Below are positions 41,313 through 47,858 of a stretch of DNA of 55,139 nucleotides, one piece after another. This DNA comes from Anaerolineae bacterium (GTDB lineage: Bacteria; Chloroflexota; Anaerolineae; Fen-1058). A program made the translations under genes and the position numbers. The notes under the pieces were generated by a model. That model saw nothing but the letters and a program-made list of their open reading frames with translations. It was not told the DNA's origin and ran no database searches. The stretch spans positions 1 to 55,139 of the forward strand of contig PMCF01000091.1 of the NCBI GenBank assembly GCA_003154115.1, in the 5' to 3' direction. Every line of letters starts with the position of its first letter. The stretch's first letter is position 1.

Positions 41313-42632
41313 TCAATCTATCAAATGGCGCGACATCTGCCGTGGTATCAGATCGTGGGGCGTCTCGAGGCCACGGCAGTGAGCTTCTTGCAGGAGAAAC
41401 GCCACCGGCCATTCCACTGCCGTGACGCGATCCTCGGCCAGCAACTCGCTGATGACGCGGACACGCCAGGGACCGCACGGCGGTTCGTCTGCATTCCCGG
41501 TGTAAAGCCAGTTCTCCGACCGGCATCCTCCGCCGCAGAGCGTGGCAAGCGGACAGTCGGCACAGCTGGGCAGAGCACTCGCGTAATGCGGATGCTCTCG
41601 AATGGATTTTGCGGCGGCGGCAAAGCCGATCGTCTCTAAATGGCCCACCTGCTCTTCCATCTTGAAGCAGTTGAACAAAGCGCCGTCGCTGCGAATGTGG
41701 ATGTGCCGGCCCAGGGCGCAGCCGCAGCCTTCGCGGCGGTCGGCGGTTGGGCTGGTGCGAGCGGCCGCAATGGACACGCCTGCCTCGAAGGCTACACGAT
41801 CCAGCGCGGCTTCCAACTCCATTTGGCTTTTGAAAAGATGCCCTCCGGTTTCTCTGCCGCTGCGGTAGAGCACACCCAGCGTGATGGGCGTGTTCAGCGG
41901 CAATCGCCCTCGCAGTATGGGCAGTTCGCGCGAGATGTCCTCGGCATATTGCGGCATGAACATCAGATCAACCGTCGCGCGGCTTCCAAACGCCGCTAGC
42001 TTGTGCAAGCCAAGCAAGGCGGTATCGAATCGGTCGGCTCCAGAAATGGTGTTGCAAATCTCCACCGAGGGGCCGCCCAGGCTCACGCGGACTTGAACTC
42101 CCTTGTCAATCAATCCGGCTACTTGTTTTGCCAGAGCGTCCTTTGCCAACAATAGGCCGTTGGTAAAAATCGTCAGAGGCAGGCCCAACCGCACGATCTC
42201 GAAGGCCAGCTCGATAGCCCACGGCACCAACAATGGCTCGCCGCCCAGCAAAGCGACGTGTGCCTCAGGGCCACAGACCTCTGGAATCTGCCTCACCACG
42301 GGCAGCATTTGCTGAAAACTCACTTCTTGGGAACGCCGTCCTCCCGAATTCGTACAGCAGTAGGCGCAGGCCAGATTACAGGCATTCGTGAGTTGAATTT
42401 GCACGGTCGGCAAGTCTGGCTTGGCCGGGCGGGGCGGGCCAAAGAAACCATGTCGCTCAAGATCGTCCAGCAAGATCTGGCTCAATACATCCAGCGTCGC
42501 CTCGCCCGAGAGGACAGCCTGCATAGCTTTTACCTCGCCCGCCGGTATGCGGCAGAACACCGCGTGGCGGCGAGACACCGCCAGCGCGCCGCTGGAAAGC
42601 GCTAAGAACGTGCAGTCATCGGGCAGGATAAT
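41313..42632 (-). CDS. Radical SAM/SPASM maturase; probable ATT start codon
   Basis: The radical SAM cluster is in TNACNLACAYCCTNSGG (CxxxCxxC). LLGGEPLLVPWAIELAF supplies the GGEP motif. SPASM-like cysteines are in GCGCALGRHIHIRSDGALFNC and CADCPLATLCGGGC. Such enzymes modify peptides or proteins. The GTG at 42578 has no ribosome site, but 18 family-like residues (IILPDDCTFLALSSGALA) precede it. They begin at an ATT (42632) with AGGAG five bases upstream, so I take 42632 as start (439 residues). It is the first gene of an operon with the FHA-like gene and may be read through from the toxin-antitoxin pair 93 bp upstream. Confidence 0.83.
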   Translation of the reverse strand: MILPDDCTFLALSSGALAVSRRHAVFCRIPAGEVKAMQAVLSGEATLDVLSQILLDDLERHGFFGPPRPAKPDLPTVQIQLTNACNLACAYCCTNSGGRRSQEVSFQQMLPVVRQIPEVCGPEAHVALLGGEPLLVPWAIELAFEIVRLGLPLTIFTNGLLLAKDALAKQVAGLIDKGVQVRVSLGGPSVEICNTISGADRFDTALLGLHKLAAFGSRATVDLMFMPQYAEDISRELPILRGRLPLNTPITLGVLYRSGRETGGHLFKSQMELEAALDRVAFEAGVSIAAARTSPTADRREGCGCALGRHIHIRSDGALFNCFKMEEQVGHLETIGFAAAAKSIREHPHYASALPSCADCPLATLCGGGCRSENWLYTGNADEPPCGPWRVRVISELLAEDRVTAVEWPVAFLLQEAHCRGLETPHDLIPRQMSRHLID

Positions 42633-42725
42633 CTTCTCTCCTGTTCTGCAAAAAGCGCCTCATTGTAAATGGACAAGTCTCTCAGGACGCTGGTTGAGCG
42701 CATGGCCAAGGGTAGCGAGCCGTTT

Positions 42726-42971
42726 CTACGCTTCCACATCTTCTAACTTCACACCTCGACCGACACGCAGACTTTGCCTGGCGCGTTCAACCCGTTGCAA
42801 GAATGCCGGATCATGTTCGAGCCGATATTCAAACCATTCGTCTTCCGATTCGAACCCAATTAGAATCCCTGCCGGTTTGCCGTGCCGGGTGATGATCACT
42901 TCTTCCTTCTCGGCCAGTCGGAGATATTTGGACAAATCGTCTTTAACTTCAGACAGCGCAACGTGTTTCAT
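42726..42971 (-). CDS. Antitoxin, Phd/YefM-like
   Basis: About 81 residues. MKHVALSEVKDDLSKYLRLAEKEEVIITRHGKPAGILIGFES is the Phd/YefM DNA-binding fold (HGKPAGIL is characteristic). An acidic C-terminal tail (about 45-81) would wrap the toxin. The start is ATG 42971 with GGAG upstream; ATGA overlaps the toxin stop. It lies second in the pair, after the toxin. Confidence 0.88.
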   Translation of the reverse strand: MKHVALSEVKDDLSKYLRLAEKEEVIITRHGKPAGILIGFESEDEWFEYRLEHDPAFLQRVERARQSLRVGRGVKLEDVEA

Positions 42972-43261
42972 TCTTCTTCTCCTACCCTTGCCAGCCAATC
43001 AGTCGATTCTGACTTGCTGATGATGGCGACGATTTTGACACTGGTTTCGATCACATCGTAATAGACGCGAATGTCGTCAACCCGCAACCTGTACTGTGGC
43101 CGCTTCAATCCACGCAACCGTTTGATGCGGCTCTTCCTCACTTTGGTTGGCGACTGCCTCAAGTGCGTTTCAATCGCGTCCCGCACGCTGGCGCGCGGGC
43201 TCGCTTTGAGGTGTTCCAAATCTTCAACGGCTTCGGGTGAGAGAACAATCGCGTATCGCAT
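42968..43261 (-). CDS. Toxin, RelE/ParE-like mRNA interferase or gyrase-inhibitor type
   Basis: A 97-residue basic protein. The pattern MRYAIVLSPEAVEDLEHLKASPRASVRDAIETHL...RIKRLRGLKRPQYRLRVDDIRVYYDVIETSVKIVAIISKSE fits the RelE/ParE fold, with the basic KRLRGLKRPQYRLRVDDIRVYYD strand. It is the first gene of the operon. Its ATG lies 10 bases after a TATAAT box, so the message is nearly leaderless. Confidence 0.88.
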   Translation of the reverse strand: MRYAIVLSPEAVEDLEHLKASPRASVRDAIETHLRQSPTKVRKSRIKRLRGLKRPQYRLRVDDIRVYYDVIETSVKIVAIISKSESTDWLARVGEEE

Positions 43262-43271
43262 ATCTGGCTAG

Positions 43272-43299
43272 ATTATAGCCAAAGTTTGGCGAATAGCAA
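43272..43299 (-). promoter_or_regulatory. TA promoter with palindromic operator in the spacer
   Basis: On the minus strand TTGCTA (43299-43294), 16 bp, TATAAT (43277-43272). The spacer contains GCCAAACTTTGGC (43278-43290), a perfect 6+1+6 palindrome, a likely binding site for autorepression by the antitoxin or the toxin-antitoxin complex. The rest of 43300-43433 contains two copies of TGTGTGGAATGAA (43310-43322 and 43408-43420). Confidence 0.62.
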
Positions 43300-43433
43300 T
43301 AGGCGAAAAATGTGTGGAATGAAAACACCTGTGACGCGCAACAAGTGCGCCCAACGATCCAGGTGTCAGTCACGTTTCTGGCTGACAAGGTCGATCGATC
43401 CAGCCTTGTGTGGAATGAACGCGCCGCCGGGTC

Positions 43434-43473
43434 AAACAAAAACCCGATCGGGTTTAGCCAACCGATCGGGGTT
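43434..43473 (-). terminator. Intrinsic terminator of the Crp/Fnr gene
   Basis: On the minus strand AACCCCGATCGG, a loop and CCGATCGGGTT are followed by TTTGTTT. One C is bulged. The left arm overlaps the stop codon (43454-43456). Confidence 0.7.
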
Positions 43474-44164
43474 CTGACTCCAGCGCGCCATCGCTCAAGC
43501 GTTTCAGGCGCTCGTGATTGAGTATCACCACAAAGCCGCCCGGCTCGGTGTGGACCAATCCCTCTTTGCGAAATTTGCTCATGATGCGGATGGCCGTCTC
43601 GATGGTGGTGCCCGTCATATCGGCCAGGTCCTGGCGCGACAAAGGCAGGTTGATGCGGATGCCTGCGCTCGTCGGTTCGCCCACCTTATCGCCCAGCTTC
43701 AACAAAATATTCGCCAGGCGCACATCCACCCGTTCGGTGGATAAGGCCCGCATCTTCATCGCGGCTTGCAGGCGGTCGCCGAGCAGGGCGATGATGCGCA
43801 GCGCAATGTCGGGATACTGGCGGATGAGGCGCAAGTAAGCCTCGCGTTCCAGGCTGAGCGTGAGGGTGTTCGTCATGGCGACCGCCGTAGCGGGATGGAC
43901 GGGAAACAGGATGCCGGCGCCGCCAAACATCTCACCGGGAGTGATCACTTCGAGGAGATTTTCTTGTCCATCGCTGGACTGTTTGACGATCTTGACCTGG
44001 CCCGACTGAACCACCCACAACCGATCGGCCGGATCACCTTCCAGGAAAATGATCATATCCGGTGCGAATGAACTGACGTGGAACTGATCGGCCGCGGCGG
44101 CGATCTGTTCGTTCGTCAGTGAGGAAAAGAGCGGAACTTGCCGGAGAACTTCGACGTGGTTCAT
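43454..44164 (-). CDS. Crp/Fnr family transcriptional regulator
   Basis: A 236-residue protein. The cyclic-nucleotide-binding-like domain (VPLFSSLTNEQIAAAADQFHVSSFAPDMIIFLEGDPADRLWVVQSGQVKIV...LLEVITPGEMFGGAGIL) is followed by the C helix and a helix-turn-helix (LSRQDLADMTGTTIETAIRIMSKFRKEGLV). No Cys cluster for an Fe-S centre is seen, so it is not a classic Fnr. The LSRQDLADMTGTT recognition helix suits Crp/Fnr activators. The ligand and targets are not visible. It has no clear own promoter and stands alone with a terminator. Confidence 0.92.
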   Translation of the reverse strand: MNHVEVLRQVPLFSSLTNEQIAAAADQFHVSSFAPDMIIFLEGDPADRLWVVQSGQVKIVKQSSDGQENLLEVITPGEMFGGAGILFPVHPATAVAMTNTLTLSLEREAYLRLIRQYPDIALRIIALLGDRLQAAMKMRALSTERVDVRLANILLKLGDKVGEPTSAGIRINLPLSRQDLADMTGTTIETAIRIMSKFRKEGLVHTEPGGFVVILNHERLKRLSDGALESEPRSVG

Positions 44165-44178
44165 GGCGCACGCCTGCA

Positions 44179-44271
44179 GAAACCGGGTTTCTTCATTCTA
44201 ACGATGCTACGCCTGGCGTCTGAATCTATTCGATCGCCTTTTCCAAGACAGCCGGGAGAAACCCGGTTTCT
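44179..44271. repeat. Hairpin repeat family, copy 4
   Basis: AGAAACCGGGTTTCTT (44179-44194) and GAGAAACCCGGTTTCT (44256-44271) are inverted complements. They are separated by 61 bases that have no clear fold. The element fills the gap between the Crp/Fnr gene and the zinc-ribbon gene. Confidence 0.65.
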
Positions 44272-44275
44272 CCAT

Positions 44276-44566
44276 CTAACGTCCTCGCAAGCGGATACGC
44301 GCGTCGCGGCAGTGCGGACATTCCAGCCCGAAATACTCGCGCCCGCAGGTGCGGCAGGTGCGCGGATCGAGCGGGCGATCGTCGGTGAGTGACGCCGCAA
44401 TCAAGACGATCTCCTGGCCTTCGAAGCGCTGCAACACGCTATCCAGATCCTCGCCCATGATGGTCAACCGTCCGTCGACGCGCTGCAGAATACCGCGCTT
44501 CACGGCGGCGTCCAGTTCATAGGCGGCGGTCGCCATTTCCAGGACGCTGGCTTTACGCAGAGACAT
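44276..44566 (-). CDS. Small zinc-ribbon protein, 96 aa
   Basis: A 96-residue protein with GAGGAGG and a six-base spacer before its ATG. The C-terminal zinc ribbon is TCRTCGREYFGLECPHCRDARIRLRGR (two CxxC knuckles). The N-terminal half is helical (SVLEMATAAYELDAAVKRGILQRVDG). It overlaps the RNase Z stop by 14 bp, so the two are coupled. The family is unnamed to me. It may be a cofactor or regulator, but this is inference. Confidence 0.72.
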   Translation of the reverse strand: MSLRKASVLEMATAAYELDAAVKRGILQRVDGRLTIMGEDLDSVLQRFEGQEIVLIAASLTDDRPLDPRTCRTCGREYFGLECPHCRDARIRLRGR

Positions 44567-45527
44567 AGCTTTCCTCCTCGGCCGGGGTGTCGATCACCCG
44601 CAGTAGCGCTTTGTCTTTCATGATGCGGTAATGATCGAAATCGCGCGCCACCACGGTCCGTGGAAAAATAGTGCGCGCTTCGGCTAACACATCGCGCTCG
44701 GGATAACGGCGCGAAACGTGAGTCAAAATGAGTTGTTGCACGCCCGCCTCGCGGGCCAGTTGCGCGGCCTGTGTCGCCGTCAAATGCCCGTAGGCTTGCG
44801 CCAGTTCGGCCTCTACATTCAGATACGTCGATTCGATCACCAGTGCGTCCGCGCCATAGATCGGATCGATCAAGTTGTCGATGCGGGCGGCGTCGCCGAC
44901 CATGGCGAACGTGGTGCCTTCCACCAGCGGCCCCAGCACCTCGTCGGGCTGAATCACGCGGCCATCAGCCAACACGATCGATTTACCTGCGACCAGATGC
45001 TTCCGTTCCGGGCCAAACGGCACACCGAGCGCTTCGGCCTGATCGGCCAGAAAAGGCCGATGGGATTTTTCGCGAAACAGATAACCGAAGTTGCCGCTGC
45101 CGCGATGCGTGACGGAGAAAGCCGACAACTCAAACGACCTGTCTTCAAAGAGCTGGCCGGGCTTCACTTCGGTGAAGTGCAGCTTCACGGCGGTCTTGGC
45201 GTCACGCAGCACGATGCGGTAGATCAAATCTTCCACGCGTTCCAGCGCGGATCGTCCGCCAAAGATGGTGAACTGTTCCAATGTTTCCCAGCGCATCAAC
45301 GTGCTGAGCAGCCCCGCCAATCCCAAAATGTGATCGAGATGCCCGTGGGTCAGCAGAATCTTATCGAGCCGTTTGAAGCCCAAGCCGCTTTGCAGCAATT
45401 GCCGCTGGGTGCCTTCGCCGCAATCGACCATGAAGCGCTGCTCATTGTGCAGCACCACAGCCGAGGGCAGCCCGCGCCGGATCGACGGTGCTGAAGCAGA
45501 GGTGCCAAGGAAGACGATTTCGAACAT
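44553..45527 (-). CDS. rnz: Ribonuclease Z (tRNA 3'-processing metallo-beta-lactamase)
   Basis: A 324-residue protein of the expected length. Metal motif THGHLDHILGL is present, with AFSVTHRGSGNFGYLF, a VGDAAR motif and the C-terminal ILTHVSRRYPE. The N-terminus MFEIVFLGTSASAPSIRRGLPS is typical. It cuts the 3' trailer of tRNA precursors. It couples downstream to the zinc-ribbon gene and lies 20 bp after the CopD-like gene. Confidence 0.93.
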   Translation of the reverse strand: MFEIVFLGTSASAPSIRRGLPSAVVLHNEQRFMVDCGEGTQRQLLQSGLGFKRLDKILLTHGHLDHILGLAGLLSTLMRWETLEQFTIFGGRSALERVEDLIYRIVLRDAKTAVKLHFTEVKPGQLFEDRSFELSAFSVTHRGSGNFGYLFREKSHRPFLADQAEALGVPFGPERKHLVAGKSIVLADGRVIQPDEVLGPLVEGTTFAMVGDAARIDNLIDPIYGADALVIESTYLNVEAELAQAYGHLTATQAAQLAREAGVQQLILTHVSRRYPERDVLAEARTIFPRTVVARDFDHYRIMKDKALLRVIDTPAEEESYVSA

Positions 45528-45547
45528 GATGGTGTCTGGGCGCGCGG

Positions 45548-46069
45548 TTAGCGGACGGTCTGGGCGCTGGCCATGGCTGTGAAGAGCAGCACCAAGACAC
45601 TCAGGACCAGGTTGAGTCGCGTCAAGCGCGCTTGCTGTTTTTGCAGTTTGGCGACGTCAGCGGTATCGGCCACGTCATTCGCCAGCAGCAGCGCGTTGCG
45701 TCTGACGGCCGGTTGAATCGAGAAGGTCATGACTCCGCCGATGATCACCATGCCGACGATGGCGAGGTGCTTGAACAAGATCGCTTCCGTCCAGACATTA
45801 TCGAAGCGCAGAAAGCCTTTGTAGAATGGACTGTTCACGGTCTGCACCAGGCCGGTCAAGATCAACACGATGAGGCTGAGATTGGCGATCGGCTGGAAAC
45901 GCTTCTGCACCGCTTCCATTAAACGCGCCCGTTCTTTCACGTCGGTGATCGTATGGCTCAGCACGGGTTGCACGATCACCGCCAGGGTCACCAAGCCGCC
46001 AATCCACACGACGGTGGCGATGAGATGGAAAAAGAAACTGGCGCTGATGATGAATGGATTGGTCAACAT
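45548..46069 (-). CDS. CopD-like/DUF4149-type membrane protein
   Basis: A polytopic protein of about 173 residues with four TM segments. The patterns HLIATVVWIGGLVTLAVIVQPVL and LFKHLAIVGMVIIGGVMTFSIQP resemble the CopD copper-resistance family. No obvious metal-binding Met/His cluster is visible, so function is uncertain. I use ATG 46069, since a TATAAT box (46082-46077) lies only seven bases upstream and the transcript would be leaderless; a TTG at 46099 is an alternative. Confidence 0.75.
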   Translation of the reverse strand: MLTNPFIISASFFFHLIATVVWIGGLVTLAVIVQPVLSHTITDVKERARLMEAVQKRFQPIANLSLIVLILTGLVQTVNSPFYKGFLRFDNVWTEAILFKHLAIVGMVIIGGVMTFSIQPAVRRNALLLANDVADTADVAKLQKQQARLTRLNLVLSVLVLLFTAMASAQTVR

Positions 46070-46099
46070 GTGCCAGATTATACCTGAAAAACTACTCAA

Positions 46100-46297
46100 C
46101 CGTCGTCATTGCGAGCGCATTCGCCAAGCGCGCCCCCGATGCACTGCATCGGATAGGGCGTGCGAAGCAATCTCCGCGCCAATCAGCAGGCCTTGCCATC
46201 CGTGAGAGAGATTGCTTCGTCGCACGCCCTGTCTGCGGGGGTGCGCCAGGCGGAGACGCTCACCTGCCCCGCGTTGTTGGCGGGGTCGCAATGACGG
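46100..46297. repeat. Intergenic palindromic repeat of the GTCATTGCGAGCG type
   Basis: Ends CCGTCGTCATTGCGA (46100-46114) and TCGCAATGACGG (46286-46297) are inverted. The interior repeats AAGCGCGCCCCCGATGCA and AGGGCGTGCGAAGCAATCT, seen as relatives in the 13461 element. It has no coding capacity and fills most of the 340-bp gap between the CopD-like and GH genes. Confidence 0.7.
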
Positions 46298-46319
46298 CTG
46301 AGCCGTATTAGAGATAGAG

Positions 46320-46371
46320 ACCGGGTTTCTACCGTCTCGCTGTATCGTCTGCTGAGAAGTAGAAACCCGGT
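46320..46371. repeat. Hairpin repeat family, copy 5
   Basis: ACCGGGTTTCTAC (46320-46332) pairs with GTAGAAACCCGGT (46359-46371). It is 39 bases beyond the stop codon of the glycoside-hydrolase-like gene. Confidence 0.7.
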
Positions 46372-46409
46372 TTCTTGGCCGACGGCGATTTAATTGTCGC
46401 CGCGACGGC

Positions 46410-47786
46410 TTAATTGTCGCCAGTGACTTGCTTCAGATAAAGGCGCACCGGATCCCATGAGGCACGCTTACTGCCATCGGTCTTGATTAAACTATAAGGT
46501 ACGGGATCATCCGTCGGGCCTTTGCCTTTATTGCCGTAGTCCAGATTCCACAAGAAGGCCATCTTCACAAAGCCCCATTGTTTCATCAACTTGAACGCGT
46601 CGACGATGTTCTGGCCTTGCTCGGCCACCGTGTTGTCCTGCGCAAACTCGAAGCCCTTGGGGTACACGCTGTATTCTTCGCTGCTGGCCCAGCCGAATTC
46701 GGTCACGCAGATGGGCTTGCGACCTGCCAGTTGGCGGGCGTATTCTTGAAGTGTTTCCTTGAAATACCATGAGCGATGCGGTGTGCCTTTACTGTTGTCG
46801 AACGGCCCCGTGAATTTGGCCGTGGCCGCCTTGGGCAAGGTCAGTGCCTCTGCCGCGCCTACATTGGGGCCAATGTTATAGCCGTTGTGATGGGCGCCTA
46901 CGCAGTCCACTGTATCCAGTAGGCCGGCGTCGATCATCTGCTGCATGTAATGCGCGTCATCGATGACGGTGACGCCGTCGTCTCCACCGGTAGGCGACAA
47001 TGCACCACTGATGACTATGATGTTGGGATCTTTTTCTTTGACAATCTTATAGGTTGCGCGCAGCAGATCGATGTAACGCTTAGCATCCAGTACCTGCGGA
47101 TTCACGCGCCACTCGCGCACCAAGTTCTGTTCGTTCCATACCTCGATCGCTTGAATCTTGCCCTTGTACCGATCGATGACCTGACCGACGAAATTAGCAT
47201 AGGCCTGCGGATCGTCGGGCGGGCCTTTGATCGCTTCAGGATCGTTCTCACCCGGCGGAGTGCTGGGCGCGAGGTTCGGATGGGTCCACTGTGGTGCGGT
47301 GGGGATGCTCAGCATCACGCGCAGGCCGCGTTCGTGTGCTGCATTGATGATGTTGTCGAAGCCCGTCCAATCAACCTTGCCCTGCTCGGCTTCAAACACG
47401 CCCCATTGCAATTGTTGTTTGATCCAGCGGGCGTGCGCGCGGTCGGCCAGATCAGCAGCGAGATTCGCATCACCCACCAAACCGTTGACTTGCACGCCAT
47501 AGCCAAAGTCCAGGGCGGGATACAACCCATCGGCGCCTAGCTTAGGATTGACCGTCGGTTGTTGTGTCGCGGGTTTTGCCGCAGCCTGTGTCGCAACGGG
47601 TTTAGTCGCTTTGGCGGCTTGGGCCGTGAGCGTCGTCTTCGGCGCTGATTGGGCCGTCGAGTCGGCAGCGCCAGTGCCGCTGAAGAAGACCGAGTAAACC
47701 AACACAGCGCCCACCGCCACCAGCCCTATCCAGATGGCGATCATGAAGGGCAGGGGAATGCGATTGAAGATCGAATCATTTTTCAT
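46410..47786 (-). CDS. Secreted, TM-anchored GH-A-clan glycoside hydrolase-like protein
   Basis: A 458-residue protein. An N-terminal TM anchor (about 15-37) is followed by an Ala/Thr/Lys-rich linker (38-82). The TIM-barrel region has the predicted acid/base Glu219 (IEVWNEQN) and nucleophile Glu363 (CVTEFGW), the arrangement of clan GH-A (GH5/GH39-like). Substrate unknown. AAGGAGAG precedes the ATG. It shares its fold and active site with the C-terminal domain of the neighbouring 1054-residue protein and is separated from it by an intrinsic terminator. Confidence 0.86.
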   Translation of the reverse strand: MKNDSIFNRIPLPFMIAIWIGLVAVGAVLVYSVFFSGTGAADSTAQSAPKTTLTAQAAKATKPVATQAAAKPATQQPTVNPKLGADGLYPALDFGYGVQVNGLVGDANLAADLADRAHARWIKQQLQWGVFEAEQGKVDWTGFDNIINAAHERGLRVMLSIPTAPQWTHPNLAPSTPPGENDPEAIKGPPDDPQAYANFVGQVIDRYKGKIQAIEVWNEQNLVREWRVNPQVLDAKRYIDLLRATYKIVKEKDPNIIVISGALSPTGGDDGVTVIDDAHYMQQMIDAGLLDTVDCVGAHHNGYNIGPNVGAAEALTLPKAATAKFTGPFDNSKGTPHRSWYFKETLQEYARQLAGRKPICVTEFGWASSEEYSVYPKGFEFAQDNTVAEQGQNIVDAFKLMKQWGFVKMAFLWNLDYGNKGKGPTDDPVPYSLIKTDGSKRASWDPVRLYLKQVTGDN

Positions 47787-47805
47787 GCGACAGTCTCTCC
47801 TTGAG

Positions 47806-47834
47806 AAACAAAAGCGCAGAGAATGTCTCTGCGC
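47806..47834 (-). terminator. Intrinsic terminator between the two GH-like genes
   Basis: On the minus strand GCGCAGAGA, a 3-base loop CAT and TCTCTGCGC form a 9-bp stem followed by TTTTGTTT. It ends the upstream 47859 gene about 20 bases before the ATG of the 46410 gene, so the second gene would be expressed at a reduced level by read-through unless it has its own promoter. Confidence 0.78.
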
Positions 47835-47858
47835 CTTTGCGGTTGTTCGTAGCGTTTT

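Noticed and set aside
42669-42746. 25-residue plus-strand frame (MDKSLRTLVERMAKG...) as a maturase precursor
   Set aside because: It has no ribosome site and overlaps the end of the antitoxin gene on the other strand.
3635-46371. CRISPR array from repeated GAAACCCGG elements
   Set aside because: The copies are kilobases apart, are inverted pairs and have no regular spacers.
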